NCBI RefSeq assembly: GCF_000826125.2
Contig: NZ_LN651373.1
Span: 181,829-221,879, forward strand
DNA length: 40,051 bases
Source: Bhargavaea cecembensis
GTDB taxonomy: Bacteria; Bacillota; Bacilli; Bacillales_A; Planococcaceae
Direction of reading: 5' to 3'
The stretch's first letter is position 1, and each line of letters begins with the position of its first letter. The notes under the pieces are model-generated. The model made no database searches. It was given only the letters and a program-made list of their open reading frames with translations, and was not told where the DNA came from. Shown piece by piece: positions 1-6,916 of this stretch. The position numbers and the translations under genes were made by a program.

Positions 1-125
1 CCTTGATACTCTCAGTCTACCACCGAACGCCCCGCCCTACGCAGCCCATCCCGATAAGCCGATCCGCGGCCCGTCTTCCCAAAAAGCCCTCACGGCCCGG
101 GATGACCCGCCGGCCGCGGGCGTAG

Positions 126-148
126 TAGAATAGAAGGAACGAGGAGGT
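126..148 (+). promoter_or_regulatory. Putative -10 element and ribosome binding site of the first two-component operon
   Basis: A -10-like TAGAAT (126-131) lies just upstream of a strong GAGGAGGT ribosome binding site (141-148), nine bases before the ATG at 158. No convincing -35 is visible, so the promoter may be activator dependent. A similar TAGAAT precedes the PepSY gene at 3747. I see no other gene or element in bases 1-125. Confidence 0.3.
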
Positions 149-157
149 ACGGACGAT

Positions 158-865
158 ATGGCTGAACGGATTTTGATCGTGGAAGATGAGGAGAATATTG
201 CGCGGGTGCTGCAGCTCGAACTCGAGTTCGAGGGGTATGAGGCCGGCGTCGCGCATGCGGGGGATGAGGGGCTCATCCGGTTCCGCGAGGGCGGATGGGA
301 TCTCGTGCTGCTCGATCTCATGCTGCCGGGGCTGTCGGGGCTCGATGTGCTGCGGCGCATCCGGGCGACGGATCCGGCGGCGCCGGTCATTTTGCTGACG
401 GCGAAGAACGATGTGGAGGATAAGGTGGCGGGGCTCGATCTCGGGGCGAATGATTATGTGACGAAGCCATTCGAGATCGAGGAGCTGCTCGCCCGGATCC
501 GCGCGGTGCTGCGGACGGCGAAGGCGCTGTCCGGAAACGGCGCGGCGGCCGGCGGCAACGGGCAGCCGGATCACGTCCATTCGTTCGGCGGGGTGACGCT
601 TGATGAGCATACCCGCGAGGTCATGCGCGATGGCCGGGAGATCGAGCTGACGCCGCGGGAGTTTGACTTGCTGCTGCATTTCCTCAAGTACCCGAACCAG
701 GTGTTCGAGCGTGCGCAGTTGCTCGATGCGGTTTGGGGATTTGACTATTACGGCGACACGAACGTCGTCGATGTATACGTCCGGTACGTGCGCAAGAAAA
801 TCGGCGACGGGCTCATTCACACGGTGCGCGGCGTCGGCTACGTCATGAAGGAAAGCGCGAAATGA
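158..865 (+). CDS. OmpR/PhoB-family response regulator (YkoG/ArlR-like)
   Basis: This 235-residue cytoplasmic response regulator is the normal length for the OmpR class. An N-terminal receiver domain (about residues 3-115) carries the acidic pocket E9/D10, the phospho-acceptor D53 in LLDLMLPG, and the switch lysine in TKPF. A C-terminal winged-helix domain (about 140-232) has the typical ELTPREFDLL and VRYVRKKI segments and ends with HTVRGVGYVMK. A Gly/Ala-rich linker joins the two. The gene overlaps the downstream histidine kinase by 4 bp (ATGA), so the two are translationally coupled and almost certainly cognate. The two PepSY-protein genes that follow make the cluster resemble B. subtilis ykoGHIJ; this comparison is from memory. 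The signal sensed is unknown. A GAGGAGGT site nine bases upstream supports the ATG start. Confidence 0.93.
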   Translation: MAERILIVEDEENIARVLQLELEFEGYEAGVAHAGDEGLIRFREGGWDLVLLDLMLPGLSGLDVLRRIRATDPAAPVILLTAKNDVEDKVAGLDLGANDYVTKPFEIEELLARIRAVLRTAKALSGNGAAAGGNGQPDHVHSFGGVTLDEHTREVMRDGREIELTPREFDLLLHFLKYPNQVFERAQLLDAVWGFDYYGDTNVVDVYVRYVRKKIGDGLIHTVRGVGYVMKESAK

Positions 866-2202
866 AGCTGAAGACCCGGATCCACGTGTTCACGACGCTG
901 CTCATGTTCATCATCCTGGCGCTCGTGAGCACGGGTGTTTATTTCCTGTTTGCGCATATGACGTACGACCGGCAGGCGGAACAGCTGCTGGCGCGGGGGG
1001 AGGAGCTGGCGGTCGCGTTGCACAAGCTGGATCCGACAGATGACTCCAAGAGTGTCATCTTGGCGTATATGCCGCCGAGCGGGGCGGTCTGGGTGACCGG
1101 AGCCGACGAGAAAAAGGCTTCGGTCAGCCAGCTCAAGAAATTCAAGCCGGAGACAGATCCCGACAAGCCGTACACGATCACAAAAGTCGACGGAACAAAA
1201 GCGCTCACCGTATCGCTTCCTTATATTGACCGGGCGGGCGGCGTCGCGGCGATCCACGTCACGCAGCTGTCGGGAGACATCGTACACAATCTGTCGACGC
1301 TGCGCTGGATCCTGATCGGCATCACGGCAGCGGCGATGATCCCGGTGTTCGCCTCGAGCGTCGCGCTCGGCCGGATCGTCACCCAGCCGATCGGCCGGCT
1401 CACCCGGACGATGCGCGCCAATCGCGAAGGCGCGACATACGAAAAGATCGACGAGCCGGACGGCCGGGACGAACTGTACGAAATGACGCTCGCCTACAAC
1501 GACATGATGGAGCGGCTCGGCCGCAACTACGAAAAGCAGGAACGCTTCGTCTCCGACGCCTCCCACGAATTAAAAACGCCGATCACCGTCCTCGAAAGCT
1601 ACGCGCGCCTACTTAAGCGCCGCGGTTTCGGTGACGAGGCGGTGGCGAATGAAGCGGTTGAGACAATGCTCGGCGAAGCGGTCCGCATGAAAATGCTCAC
1701 CCAGCAGCTGCTCGACCTTGCGCGATCGGACAAGCCGGACTTGTATAAATTCGAGCAGGCCGACGTGCGAGTGCTCGCCGAGGAAGCCGTCCGGCCGATG
1801 CGGCAGGCGTACGGCCGGGAGTTTGCCGTGGAAGGGCCGGAGCATGTGCTCGCCGAGACGGACCCCGAAAAGCTGAAGCAGCTGCTGTTCATCCTGCTGG
1901 ACAACGCCCGCAAATACAGCGACGGACCGGTGAAAGTGACGCTCGACGACGGGGCCGGGCGCGCGTGCATCTCCGTCGCCGACTATGGCCCCGGCATCCC
2001 GGAAGAAGCACGGCCGCATCTGTTCGACCGGTTTTACCGCGTCGGCACCGACCGCAACCGGAAAACCGGCGGCACCGGCCTCGGCCTCGCCCTGGCGAAA
2101 GAAATTTCAATCGGACTCGGCGCGGACCTCACCGTCGAAAGCGTCGTCGGCATGGGCACCGTCTTCCGCGTGGACTTGCCGAAGGAGCGGGAAGGTGCGT
2201 GA
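862..2202 (+). CDS. Sensor histidine kinase (YkoH/ArlS-like) with periplasmic-type sensor loop
   Basis: This 446-residue membrane histidine kinase autophosphorylates and passes phosphate to the upstream regulator. The first transmembrane helix (about residues 8-32) and the second (about 149-171) flank an extracellular sensor loop of about 115 residues with no recognisable ligand domain. A HAMP linker follows (about 172-225). The dimerisation helix has the H-box SDASHELKTP with H235 as predicted phospho-acceptor. The ATPase domain shows the N-box with N348 (LLDNARKYS), the G1 box DYGPGIPEE, the F-box FDRFYRV and the G2 box GGTGLGLA. All catalytic motifs are present, so the kinase should be active. 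It starts 4 bp inside the regulator gene and is followed by the first 21-bp repeat array. Confidence 0.93.
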   Translation: MKLKTRIHVFTTLLMFIILALVSTGVYFLFAHMTYDRQAEQLLARGEELAVALHKLDPTDDSKSVILAYMPPSGAVWVTGADEKKASVSQLKKFKPETDPDKPYTITKVDGTKALTVSLPYIDRAGGVAAIHVTQLSGDIVHNLSTLRWILIGITAAAMIPVFASSVALGRIVTQPIGRLTRTMRANREGATYEKIDEPDGRDELYEMTLAYNDMMERLGRNYEKQERFVSDASHELKTPITVLESYARLLKRRGFGDEAVANEAVETMLGEAVRMKMLTQQLLDLARSDKPDLYKFEQADVRVLAEEAVRPMRQAYGREFAVEGPEHVLAETDPEKLKQLLFILLDNARKYSDGPVKVTLDDGAGRACISVADYGPGIPEEARPHLFDRFYRVGTDRNRKTGGTGLGLALAKEISIGLGADLTVESVVGMGTVFRVDLPKEREGA

Positions 2203-2230
2203 CGGGTGCAGCCTTCCGCGTGCGGGCCGA

Positions 2231-2335
2231 GTCGCTTTCTTAACATTCAGGCTCGCTTTCTTAACATTCAGCGCGGTTTGCTTAACATTCGGGAGCCCTT
2301 TCTTAACATTCAGTCCGGTTTGCTTAACATTCGGC
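2231..2335 (+). repeat. 21-bp tandem array A1, TTAACATTC family, 5 units, forward
   Basis: The core TTAACATTC starts at 2240, 2261, 2282, 2303 and 2324, exactly 21 bp apart each time. It is preceded by CTTTC or TTTGC and followed by AG or GG. The other bases of each unit vary. The array fills the gap between the kinase gene and the first PepSY gene. The same unit occurs in reverse complement at 27665-27765. Confidence 0.95.
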
Positions 2336-2354
2336 GGCCCCGTCCTTCCCGGCA

Positions 2355-2386
2355 CTCAGCAATTTCTAATCTTCCCCCTGTATCAT
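2355..2386 (+). promoter_or_regulatory. Candidate response-regulator site and -10 of the first PepSY gene
   Basis: CTCAGC (2355) and CTAATC (2366) are direct repeats 11 bp apart, followed by a -10-like TATCAT (2381-2386). The 18-bp stretch CAATTTCTAATCTTCCCC at 2360-2377 recurs with one mismatch at 3668-3685, upstream of the second PepSY gene. This suggests both genes are controlled by the regulator encoded at 158-865. The link is inference. Confidence 0.45.
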
Positions 2387-2411
2387 GGATGGTAAGAAGG
2401 AGGAGATCGGC

Positions 2412-3233
2412 ATGGCGAAACCGAAATGGTTGCTGCCGGCGGGGCTAGGAGCAGCCGCCGCCATCATTCTCATCATCGTGGCGCTCACCGCATTTCGCGG
2501 CGGGGAAGAAGCGCTCGCAGCGGAAGACGTTGAGCAGAAGATCATCAGCATGTACGGCGGCGAGGTGAAGGACATCCAGCAGGACGGCAATGTCTACCGG
2601 GTTCAGCTGTCGCGCATCGACGGCGAATTCCTCGCCATCGTCGACTCCGACGGCGGTGCCATCATTTCGCTGGAAAAAACCGGGGACACCGAATTGATCC
2701 CCGAAGGAGACATCAAAGCGAAGCTCGCGGAACGCTACGGCGCCGAACCGGCCGGGCTCACATTGAAAGACGGCATTTATTCCGGCAAAGTAGAGAAGGA
2801 CACGCATATTACGGATGTGGAGATCGACGCATCCACCGGCGACATCATGAACGAAGAAGTCACCGACAAAGCGCCGGCCGAACAGGCGGAAGAACCGGCA
2901 GCCGCCGAAAAGCCGGCCGCGCCAAAACCGGACACGAACCAAAATCAAAGCAAGCAGAACCAGAATCAGAACGCCGGCAATCCAGGCGGCCAGACGGGCA
3001 ACCGCGGCAATCAAAACAGCAACAGCCAGCCCGCCAAAACCGTCCGGCTCACCGAAAACGAAGCCGCTGTCATCGCACTCCGCGAAGTCCGCGGCGAACT
3101 CGATGACGTCGACTACGAAGAATCCGACGACGGCGGCTACTACATCGTCGAAATCGAAGCCGGCGACATGGACGCCGAAGTCCAAATCCACGCCATCACC
3201 GGCCGCGTGATGTCCGTGCTGTGGGATGACTGA
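2412..3233 (+). CDS. Membrane-anchored PepSY-domain protein
   Basis: A 273-residue protein anchored by one N-terminal transmembrane helix (about residues 7-27), with the rest predicted outside the cell. A first PepSY-like module covers about residues 38-85 and a weaker one about 90-130. A Glu/Ala/Pro then Gln/Asn-rich linker of about 60 residues follows (about 140-200). The C-terminal PepSY domain starts at the ENEAAVIALREV segment and ends with the typical ITGRVMSVLWDD. PepSY domains are often proposed to inhibit or sense extracytoplasmic proteases, but the function here is not shown. The ATG at 2412 is preferred over an in-frame ATG at 2385 because AAGGAGGAGAT at 2397-2407 is placed to serve it. 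The upstream site it shares with the 3747 gene suggests co-regulation by the two-component system. Confidence 0.85.
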   Translation: MAKPKWLLPAGLGAAAAIILIIVALTAFRGGEEALAAEDVEQKIISMYGGEVKDIQQDGNVYRVQLSRIDGEFLAIVDSDGGAIISLEKTGDTELIPEGDIKAKLAERYGAEPAGLTLKDGIYSGKVEKDTHITDVEIDASTGDIMNEEVTDKAPAEQAEEPAAAEKPAAPKPDTNQNQSKQNQNQNAGNPGGQTGNRGNQNSNSQPAKTVRLTENEAAVIALREVRGELDDVDYEESDDGGYYIVEIEAGDMDAEVQIHAITGRVMSVLWDD

Positions 3234-3282
3234 CTGAAGAAGGGGCGCGGGGGCGTCCCTCTTGATTAGGGGGAAATCAATC

Positions 3283-3627
3283 ATGAACGTGGAACTGACG
3301 AGATTCCGGGTGAAGCCAGGCAAGTCGTCGGTCGTCGACGAATGGCTCCGATTCCTGAATGAGCATATGAGCGACGTGCTCATCACGCTTGAGGGGGAGA
3401 AAATGTGGGTGGAGACAATCTTCCGCGAAGAGCTGAATGGGGACGAATATTTGTACTGGTACTCCGTTCAAGGAGAAGGGGGCCAGGAAGTGGAACAATC
3501 CGACCACTGGATCGACAAGAAACACCTGGAGTACTGGGACGCCTGCATTGACCCCGACTTTAGGCCGGTCGACTTGAGAACCGAAGTCGTCATGATTCCG
3601 GAGAAGATCCGGGGAGCGATGAAGTAA
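3283..3627 (+). CDS. DUF6176-family hypothetical protein
   Basis: A 114-residue soluble protein with no signal peptide or membrane segment. It resembles DUF6176-family proteins, with segments such as RFRVKPGKSSVVDEW, VETIFREELNGDEYLYWYS and WIDKKHLEYWDACID. The aromatic-rich beta strands look like a dimeric alpha/beta-barrel (monooxygenase-like) fold, but no catalytic residue can be named and the function is unknown. The ATG at 3283 has AGGGGGA about eight bases upstream; an in-frame TTG at 3262 lacks a site. The gene separates the two PepSY genes and is followed by its own terminator, so it is probably not part of their regulon. Confidence 0.75.
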   Translation: MNVELTRFRVKPGKSSVVDEWLRFLNEHMSDVLITLEGEKMWVETIFREELNGDEYLYWYSVQGEGGQEVEQSDHWIDKKHLEYWDACIDPDFRPVDLRTEVVMIPEKIRGAMK

Positions 3628-3629
3628 GG

Positions 3630-3656
3630 AAGGGGCGCATCCGGCGCTCCTTTTTC
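3630..3656 (+). terminator. Rho-independent terminator of the DUF6176-like gene
   Basis: The stem AAGGGGCGC pairs with GGCGCTCCT around a short ATCC-containing loop and runs into five T residues at 3651-3655, directly after the stop codon at 3627. Confidence 0.8.
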
Positions 3657-3662
3657 GTCCCT

Positions 3663-3721
3663 CTCATCAATTTCTAACCTTCCCCTCACCACCGTCTCAC
3701 CTCAGCCGGATATAGTAGAAT
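3663..3721 (+). promoter_or_regulatory. Four 11-bp-phased direct repeats and -10 upstream of the second PepSY gene
   Basis: CTCATC (3663), CTAACC (3674), CTCACC (3685) and CTCACC (3696) are spaced exactly 11 bp apart, one helical turn. They are followed by a -10-like element, TATAGT (3711-3716) or TAGAAT (3716-3721). There is no good -35 box. Repeats on one DNA face upstream of a -35-less promoter are typical of OmpR-family activators. The likely binder, by inference, is the regulator at 158-865. Confidence 0.55.
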
Positions 3722-3746
3722 CAACACCGATCAGGAGGAGATTCAA

Positions 3747-4364
3747 ATGAGGAAGAGATGGATCGCGGTACCGGTTGCGGCGGGCGCGCTTGCCATCGGC
3801 GGCGTGGCGTTCGCGGCGAACAACGGGGAGCCGGGAGAACTGACGCTCGTCGATACGGCGCAGTCAAAAGTCATGCAGACAGCCGCCGACTGGATTTCCG
3901 CCGACGAAGCCAAGGACATCGCGATCGAGGCAGCGGGCGGCGGGGACATCCGCGAGCTCGAATTCGACCGCGGCGACCGGATGTACGAAATCGAACTGCT
4001 CATGGATCAAGGCGAAGCCGACATCGACATCGACGCCATCACCGGCGAAGTGCTGAAGCTGGAGTGGGATGACGACGGGGGCCAGGATGATTGGGACGAT
4101 GACTACGACAGTCATGAGGAACACAACCATCATTTCAATGAAGGTGAAGCCCCGGTCGCCAACCTGATCACACAGGAAGAAGCGACCAACATCGCCCTCG
4201 GCAAAGCCAGCGAGAACGCACGCGTGATCGAAATCGAACTTGACGATGACGACCGCTACCCGGTCTACGAGATGGAACTCCACGACGGCATGTTCGAATA
4301 CGACATCGACATCGATGCGCGCACCGGGAACATCGTGGAATTTGAAAAGGAAGAGGACGACTGA
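3747..4364 (+). CDS. Exported PepSY-domain protein with two PepSY repeats
   Basis: A 205-residue protein with an N-terminal signal or anchor segment (about residues 3-24) and a very acidic mature part. PepSY module one runs from SADEAKDIAIEAAG to about residue 110, where it reads DAITGEVLKLEWDDD. An Asp/His/Glu-rich linker (about 111-130) follows. Module two runs from TQEEATNIALGKAS to DARTGNIVEFEKEED. The many Asp and Glu residues could bind cations, but this is only a possibility. The ATG has a clear AGGAGGAG site at 3733-3740. It resembles YkoI/YkoJ-type proteins encoded beside the YkoGH-type two-component system and is likely a target of that system. Confidence 0.87.
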   Translation: MRKRWIAVPVAAGALAIGGVAFAANNGEPGELTLVDTAQSKVMQTAADWISADEAKDIAIEAAGGGDIRELEFDRGDRMYEIELLMDQGEADIDIDAITGEVLKLEWDDDGGQDDWDDDYDSHEEHNHHFNEGEAPVANLITQEEATNIALGKASENARVIEIELDDDDRYPVYEMELHDGMFEYDIDIDARTGNIVEFEKEEDD

Positions 4365-4378
4365 GTCTTTATGAAATA

Positions 4379-4402
4379 AGCTCCGCATCCGCGGAGCTTT
4401 TT
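4379..4402 (+). terminator. Rho-independent terminator of the PepSY gene
   Basis: The perfect stem AGCTCCGC/GCGGAGCT closes an ATCC loop and is followed by TTTTTC. It ends the first two-component/PepSY region. Confidence 0.9.
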
Positions 4403-4463
4403 CAATTCCGGCGGGTCGCATCCGGGCGAAGAATCCGCGGATTTTCTTCCCTGAAATCAAAAA

Positions 4464-4588
4464 GGGCCCTCGGCGAAATGCCGTGGGCCAAATACCTGCA
4501 TTCTCTAAAAGGGGGAAATAGAGAAGTGGGGTTGCTGTTATGTTACCCGGCTGTCCGAAATCTAATCATCTTTCGGAGAATTTTTTTT
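4464..4588 (+). ncRNA. Candidate structured leader or small RNA ending in a terminator
   Basis: Four successive hairpins can be drawn. The first, at 4465-4489, pairs GGCCC-T-CGGC with GCCG-T-GGGCC around a GAAAT loop. The second pairs TTCTCTA (4501-4507) with TAGAGAA (4519-4525). The third is a short GGGT/ACCC helix (4529-4532 with 4545-4548). The fourth is an intrinsic terminator, TCCGAAA (4554-4560) with TTTCGGA (4571-4577), followed by GAA and eight T residues. The element ends about 40 bases before the BceR-like start. This fits a riboswitch or attenuator with its own terminator, or a stand-alone small RNA. I could not match it to a known class, and no clear promoter precedes it. Confidence 0.45.
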
Positions 4589-4627
4589 GCCGGTCCGTTA
4601 AACTAAGGGGAAAAGGGGGCGGCGGAT

Positions 4628-5311
4628 GTGGAGATGACGGTGTTTCTGGTGGAGGATGATGTGTCGATTTTCCGGTCGGTGGAGGAGAAGCTCGGACAGT
4701 GGGGGCTGCGGGTGGCCGGGCCTCCGGATTTCCGCGAGGTGATGGCGGCGTTCGCGGAGGCGCAGCCGCATCTCGTGATCCTCGATATCGGGCTGCCGGC
4801 ATTCGACGGGTTTCACTGGTGCCGGGAGATCCGCGCGGTGTCGAACGTGCCGATCGTGTTCCTGTCGTCTCGCGACCACCCGATGGACCAGGTGATGGCG
4901 ATGAACATGGGCGCGGACGATTTCATCCAGAAGCCGTTCAACGCCGACGTGCTGCTCGCCAAAATCCAGGCGATCCTCCGCCGGACGTACTCCTACGGGG
5001 AAGAAAAGCCGGATGTCGTGGAATGGAGCGGAGCCGTTCTGGACTTGAAACGCGGCGCCATCCGCTCCGGCGGCACCGAGATCGAGCTCACCAAAAATGA
5101 GTTTTTCATCCTCGCCGTCCTCGTGGAATCGAAGAACGAAATCGTCTCGCGCGACGAGCTCATCCGCCGCCTGTGGGACGACGAGCGGTTCGTGAACGAC
5201 AATACGCTGACGGTGAACATCAACCGACTGCGTGCGAAACTCGGGGAAATCGGGCTTGGCGATGCGATTGTGACGAAGAAGGGCATGGGCTACATGGCGG
5301 TCTCGGAGTAG
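4628..5311 (+). CDS. BceR-like response regulator (OmpR family)
   Basis: A 227-residue OmpR-class regulator that strongly resembles Bacillus BceR, which activates peptide-antibiotic export genes. The receiver domain (about residues 3-115) has the acidic pair E9/D10, the acceptor aspartate in LVILDIGLP, and the BceR-type signatures FHWCREIR, VFLSSRDHP and GADDFIQKPF. The winged-helix domain contains ELTKNEFFIL and DNTLTVNINRLRAKL and ends GMGYMAVSE. GTG at 4628 is chosen because AAGGGGG lies eight bases upstream; the next in-frame ATG, at 4634, would be too far. The gene follows a structured RNA with a terminator. It is separated from its presumed kinase at 5651 by a 340-bp gap filled with 21-bp repeats, which is unusual for a bceRS pair. 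Confidence 0.92.
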   Translation: MEMTVFLVEDDVSIFRSVEEKLGQWGLRVAGPPDFREVMAAFAEAQPHLVILDIGLPAFDGFHWCREIRAVSNVPIVFLSSRDHPMDQVMAMNMGADDFIQKPFNADVLLAKIQAILRRTYSYGEEKPDVVEWSGAVLDLKRGAIRSGGTEIELTKNEFFILAVLVESKNEIVSRDELIRRLWDDERFVNDNTLTVNINRLRAKLGEIGLGDAIVTKKGMGYMAVSE

Positions 5312-5324
5312 CCGCGGCGTGCGC

Positions 5325-5605
5325 GGCGGATTGCTACCGACTCGTGAGGGATTGCCACCCACTCGAGTTGAATTGCCATCCACTCGGCCCGGATTGCTAC
5401 CGACTCGCAAGGAAAAGCTACCCACTCACGCCAAAAAGGTAACCACTCGTACAGACAGGCAGCTTGCCTGTACCCGAAAGCGGCTCACTCACGGTGAATT
5501 GCGGCTTGCTCGCACCCGAAAGCGGCTTACTCGCGACGAAATGCGGCTCACTCGCGGTGAGAAGCGGCTTACTCGCGTCCAAAAGCGGCTCACTCGCCCG
5601 ACTCC
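5325..5605 (+). repeat. 21-bp tandem array A2, 13 units in two sub-families, forward
   Basis: Six units of the type GATTGCTACCGACTCG have their ACTC core starting at 5340, 5361, 5382, 5403, 5424 and 5445. One degenerate unit (GCAGCTTGCC, from 5459) follows. Six units of the type GCGGCT(C/T)ACTCG then have GCGGCT at 5480, 5501, 5522, 5543, 5564 and 5585. Every step is 21 bp, and the two sub-families are in phase with each other. The array fills the gap between the BceR-like and BceS-like genes. All frames stay mostly open because 21 is a multiple of three, but I see no start with a ribosome binding site. Confidence 0.95.
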
Positions 5606-5650
5606 ACCCCGACGCCAACCCAAAACGCCCCACGGAAAGGAGGCCTTCCC

Positions 5651-6676
5651 ATGCTGATTCCCTACCTGACATCCCGTTTCCCCTGGATCCTGTTCTTTCT
5701 CGCCGCGCTGCTGCTCGCGGATCTCGTCATTTTCCTCGACAGCGGCATTCCGGCGGAGCTGGCGTCGGTCGTTTATTTCAATATGCTGCTCGTCGCCCTG
5801 TTCGCGCTCTTTCTGATTTGGCGGTTCCTGCGGGAGACGCGGCTGCTGCGGGAGGTCCGCCGGCTTTCCGGGGAGCCGCTCGGGGATTGGGAGGATTTGC
5901 TGCCTTCCGGGGCGCCCGGCTTGGACGGGCTCCTGACCGATCAGCTCGTGGAGATATCCCGGGCGCATCGCCGCGAGCTCGCCGCCGTGAAGGAGGCGCA
6001 AATGCTGGAAGCGGATTACACGGCGTCGTGGGTGCATGAGGTGAAGACGCCGCTGACGGCGATGAAGCTGATTCTCGATGAGCACCGGAAAGAGCCGGCG
6101 ATGCGGGCGCTCTCGGCGGAGTGGCTGCGGCTTCATTTGCTGATCGACCGGCAGCTGTACATGTCCCGGATGCCGTCGCTTGCGTCGGATTTCCTTCCGG
6201 AGACGGCGGGCGTCCGGTCGCTCGTCGCACCGGAAGTCCGGGAACTGGCGGCCTGGTGCATGGAGAAGGATCTCGCCGTGGAAATCGAAGGAGAGGACGC
6301 ACAAATCCGGACCGACGTGAAGTGGGCGCGGTTTGTCGTCCGCCAGATTCTCACGAACGCGGTGAAGTACAGCCCTGCAGGCGGCCAGATCCGCATCGGG
6401 ACCGGCCGTGATGAAGACGGCCATGCATTCATCCGGATCGAGGATGAGGGACCGGGCATCCCGGCCCATGACCTTCCCCGCATTTTCGAGAAAGGCTTCA
6501 CGGGCGGCGCCGGCCGGATCCACAACGCGGCGACCGGTCTCGGCCTGTATCTCGCGGACACCGTCGGCAGCCGGATCGGCATCGCATTCGGCATCCTGTC
6601 AGAGGAGGGCGGGGGCACTGCGGTGTTCTTGAGATTTGCCCGGGAGAATGAATTCGATGAGATATTAAAAAGTTGA
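5651..6676 (+). CDS. BceS-like intramembrane-sensing histidine kinase
   Basis: A 341-residue histidine kinase of the small intramembrane-sensing type. Two transmembrane helices (about residues 11-30 and 37-60) are joined by a loop of only a few residues, so no extracellular sensor domain exists. Kinases of this kind usually take their signal from a partner BceAB transporter. The H-box is SWVHEVKTPLTAMKL with H129. The N-box is NAVKYSPAG, followed by EDEGPGIP, IFEKGFTGGAG and ATGLGLYL. The ATG has GAAAGGAGG just upstream. No ABC transporter is adjacent; the only BceAB-like pair in the window lies about 14 kb downstream (20504-23219). That the two cooperate is inference. Confidence 0.9.
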   Translation: MLIPYLTSRFPWILFFLAALLLADLVIFLDSGIPAELASVVYFNMLLVALFALFLIWRFLRETRLLREVRRLSGEPLGDWEDLLPSGAPGLDGLLTDQLVEISRAHRRELAAVKEAQMLEADYTASWVHEVKTPLTAMKLILDEHRKEPAMRALSAEWLRLHLLIDRQLYMSRMPSLASDFLPETAGVRSLVAPEVRELAAWCMEKDLAVEIEGEDAQIRTDVKWARFVVRQILTNAVKYSPAGGQIRIGTGRDEDGHAFIRIEDEGPGIPAHDLPRIFEKGFTGGAGRIHNAATGLGLYLADTVGSRIGIAFGILSEEGGGTAVFLRFARENEFDEILKS

Positions 6677-6698
6677 GGAAATTATCCATATAATCGTT

Positions 6699-6740
6699 TT
6701 AAAAAAGGGGCAGTCCCAGAAAATGCAGGATGCCCCTTGA
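6699..6740 (-). terminator. Terminator downstream of glpT (minus strand)
   Basis: The inverted repeat AAGGGGCA (6705-6712) and TGCCCCTT (6731-6738) is followed on the minus strand by a run of T residues (the A run at 6701-6706). It may work weakly in both directions, because the BceS-like kinase converges on it. Confidence 0.65.
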
Positions 6741-6762
6741 AATATTTAAAAGCAAATGAATG

Positions 6763-6876
6763 AAAATGACTTCTCGGGAAAGCCGGGAGAGCGGTTCGCT
6801 GTTGTGTTTGCACGCAGCACCGGTCTCCGTATCGGCGTTAGCGCCAGCAGAAACCGGACGTCATTTTTTTCTTTTG
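6763..6876 (+). other. Long inverted-repeat element with internal hairpins and 3' T-run
   Basis: AAAATGAC (6763-6770) pairs with GTCATTTT (6860-6867) and encloses about 90 bases with further hairpins. Examples are TCTCGG with CCGGGAGA near 6772-6790 and GGCG-TTAG-CGCC near 6834-6844. On the plus strand it is followed by a T-rich run (TTTTTTTCTTTT), as in an intrinsically terminated structured RNA. It lies between the convergent BceS-like and glpT genes. I recognise no RNA family. It could be a small RNA, an elaborate terminator or the footprint of a small mobile repeat. Confidence 0.35.
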
Positions 6877-6916
6877 GATGAATCGGCTATTCCAGCCTCT
6901 TTTCAAACAGGATCTG

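Noticed and set aside
2206-2448. 80-codon frame of LLNIR-like repeats
   Set aside because: Translation of array A1; the real downstream gene starts at 2412 in another frame with its own ribosome binding site.
5319-5657. 112-codon open frame of heptapeptide repeats across array A2
   Set aside because: The frame is open only because the DNA repeat is 21 bp, a multiple of three. No ribosome binding site, other frames equally open, and it collides with the start of the kinase gene.
6763-6867. Integron attC site
   Set aside because: The GTTAGCG segment does not fit the GTTRRRY core and there is no integrase or gene cassette.
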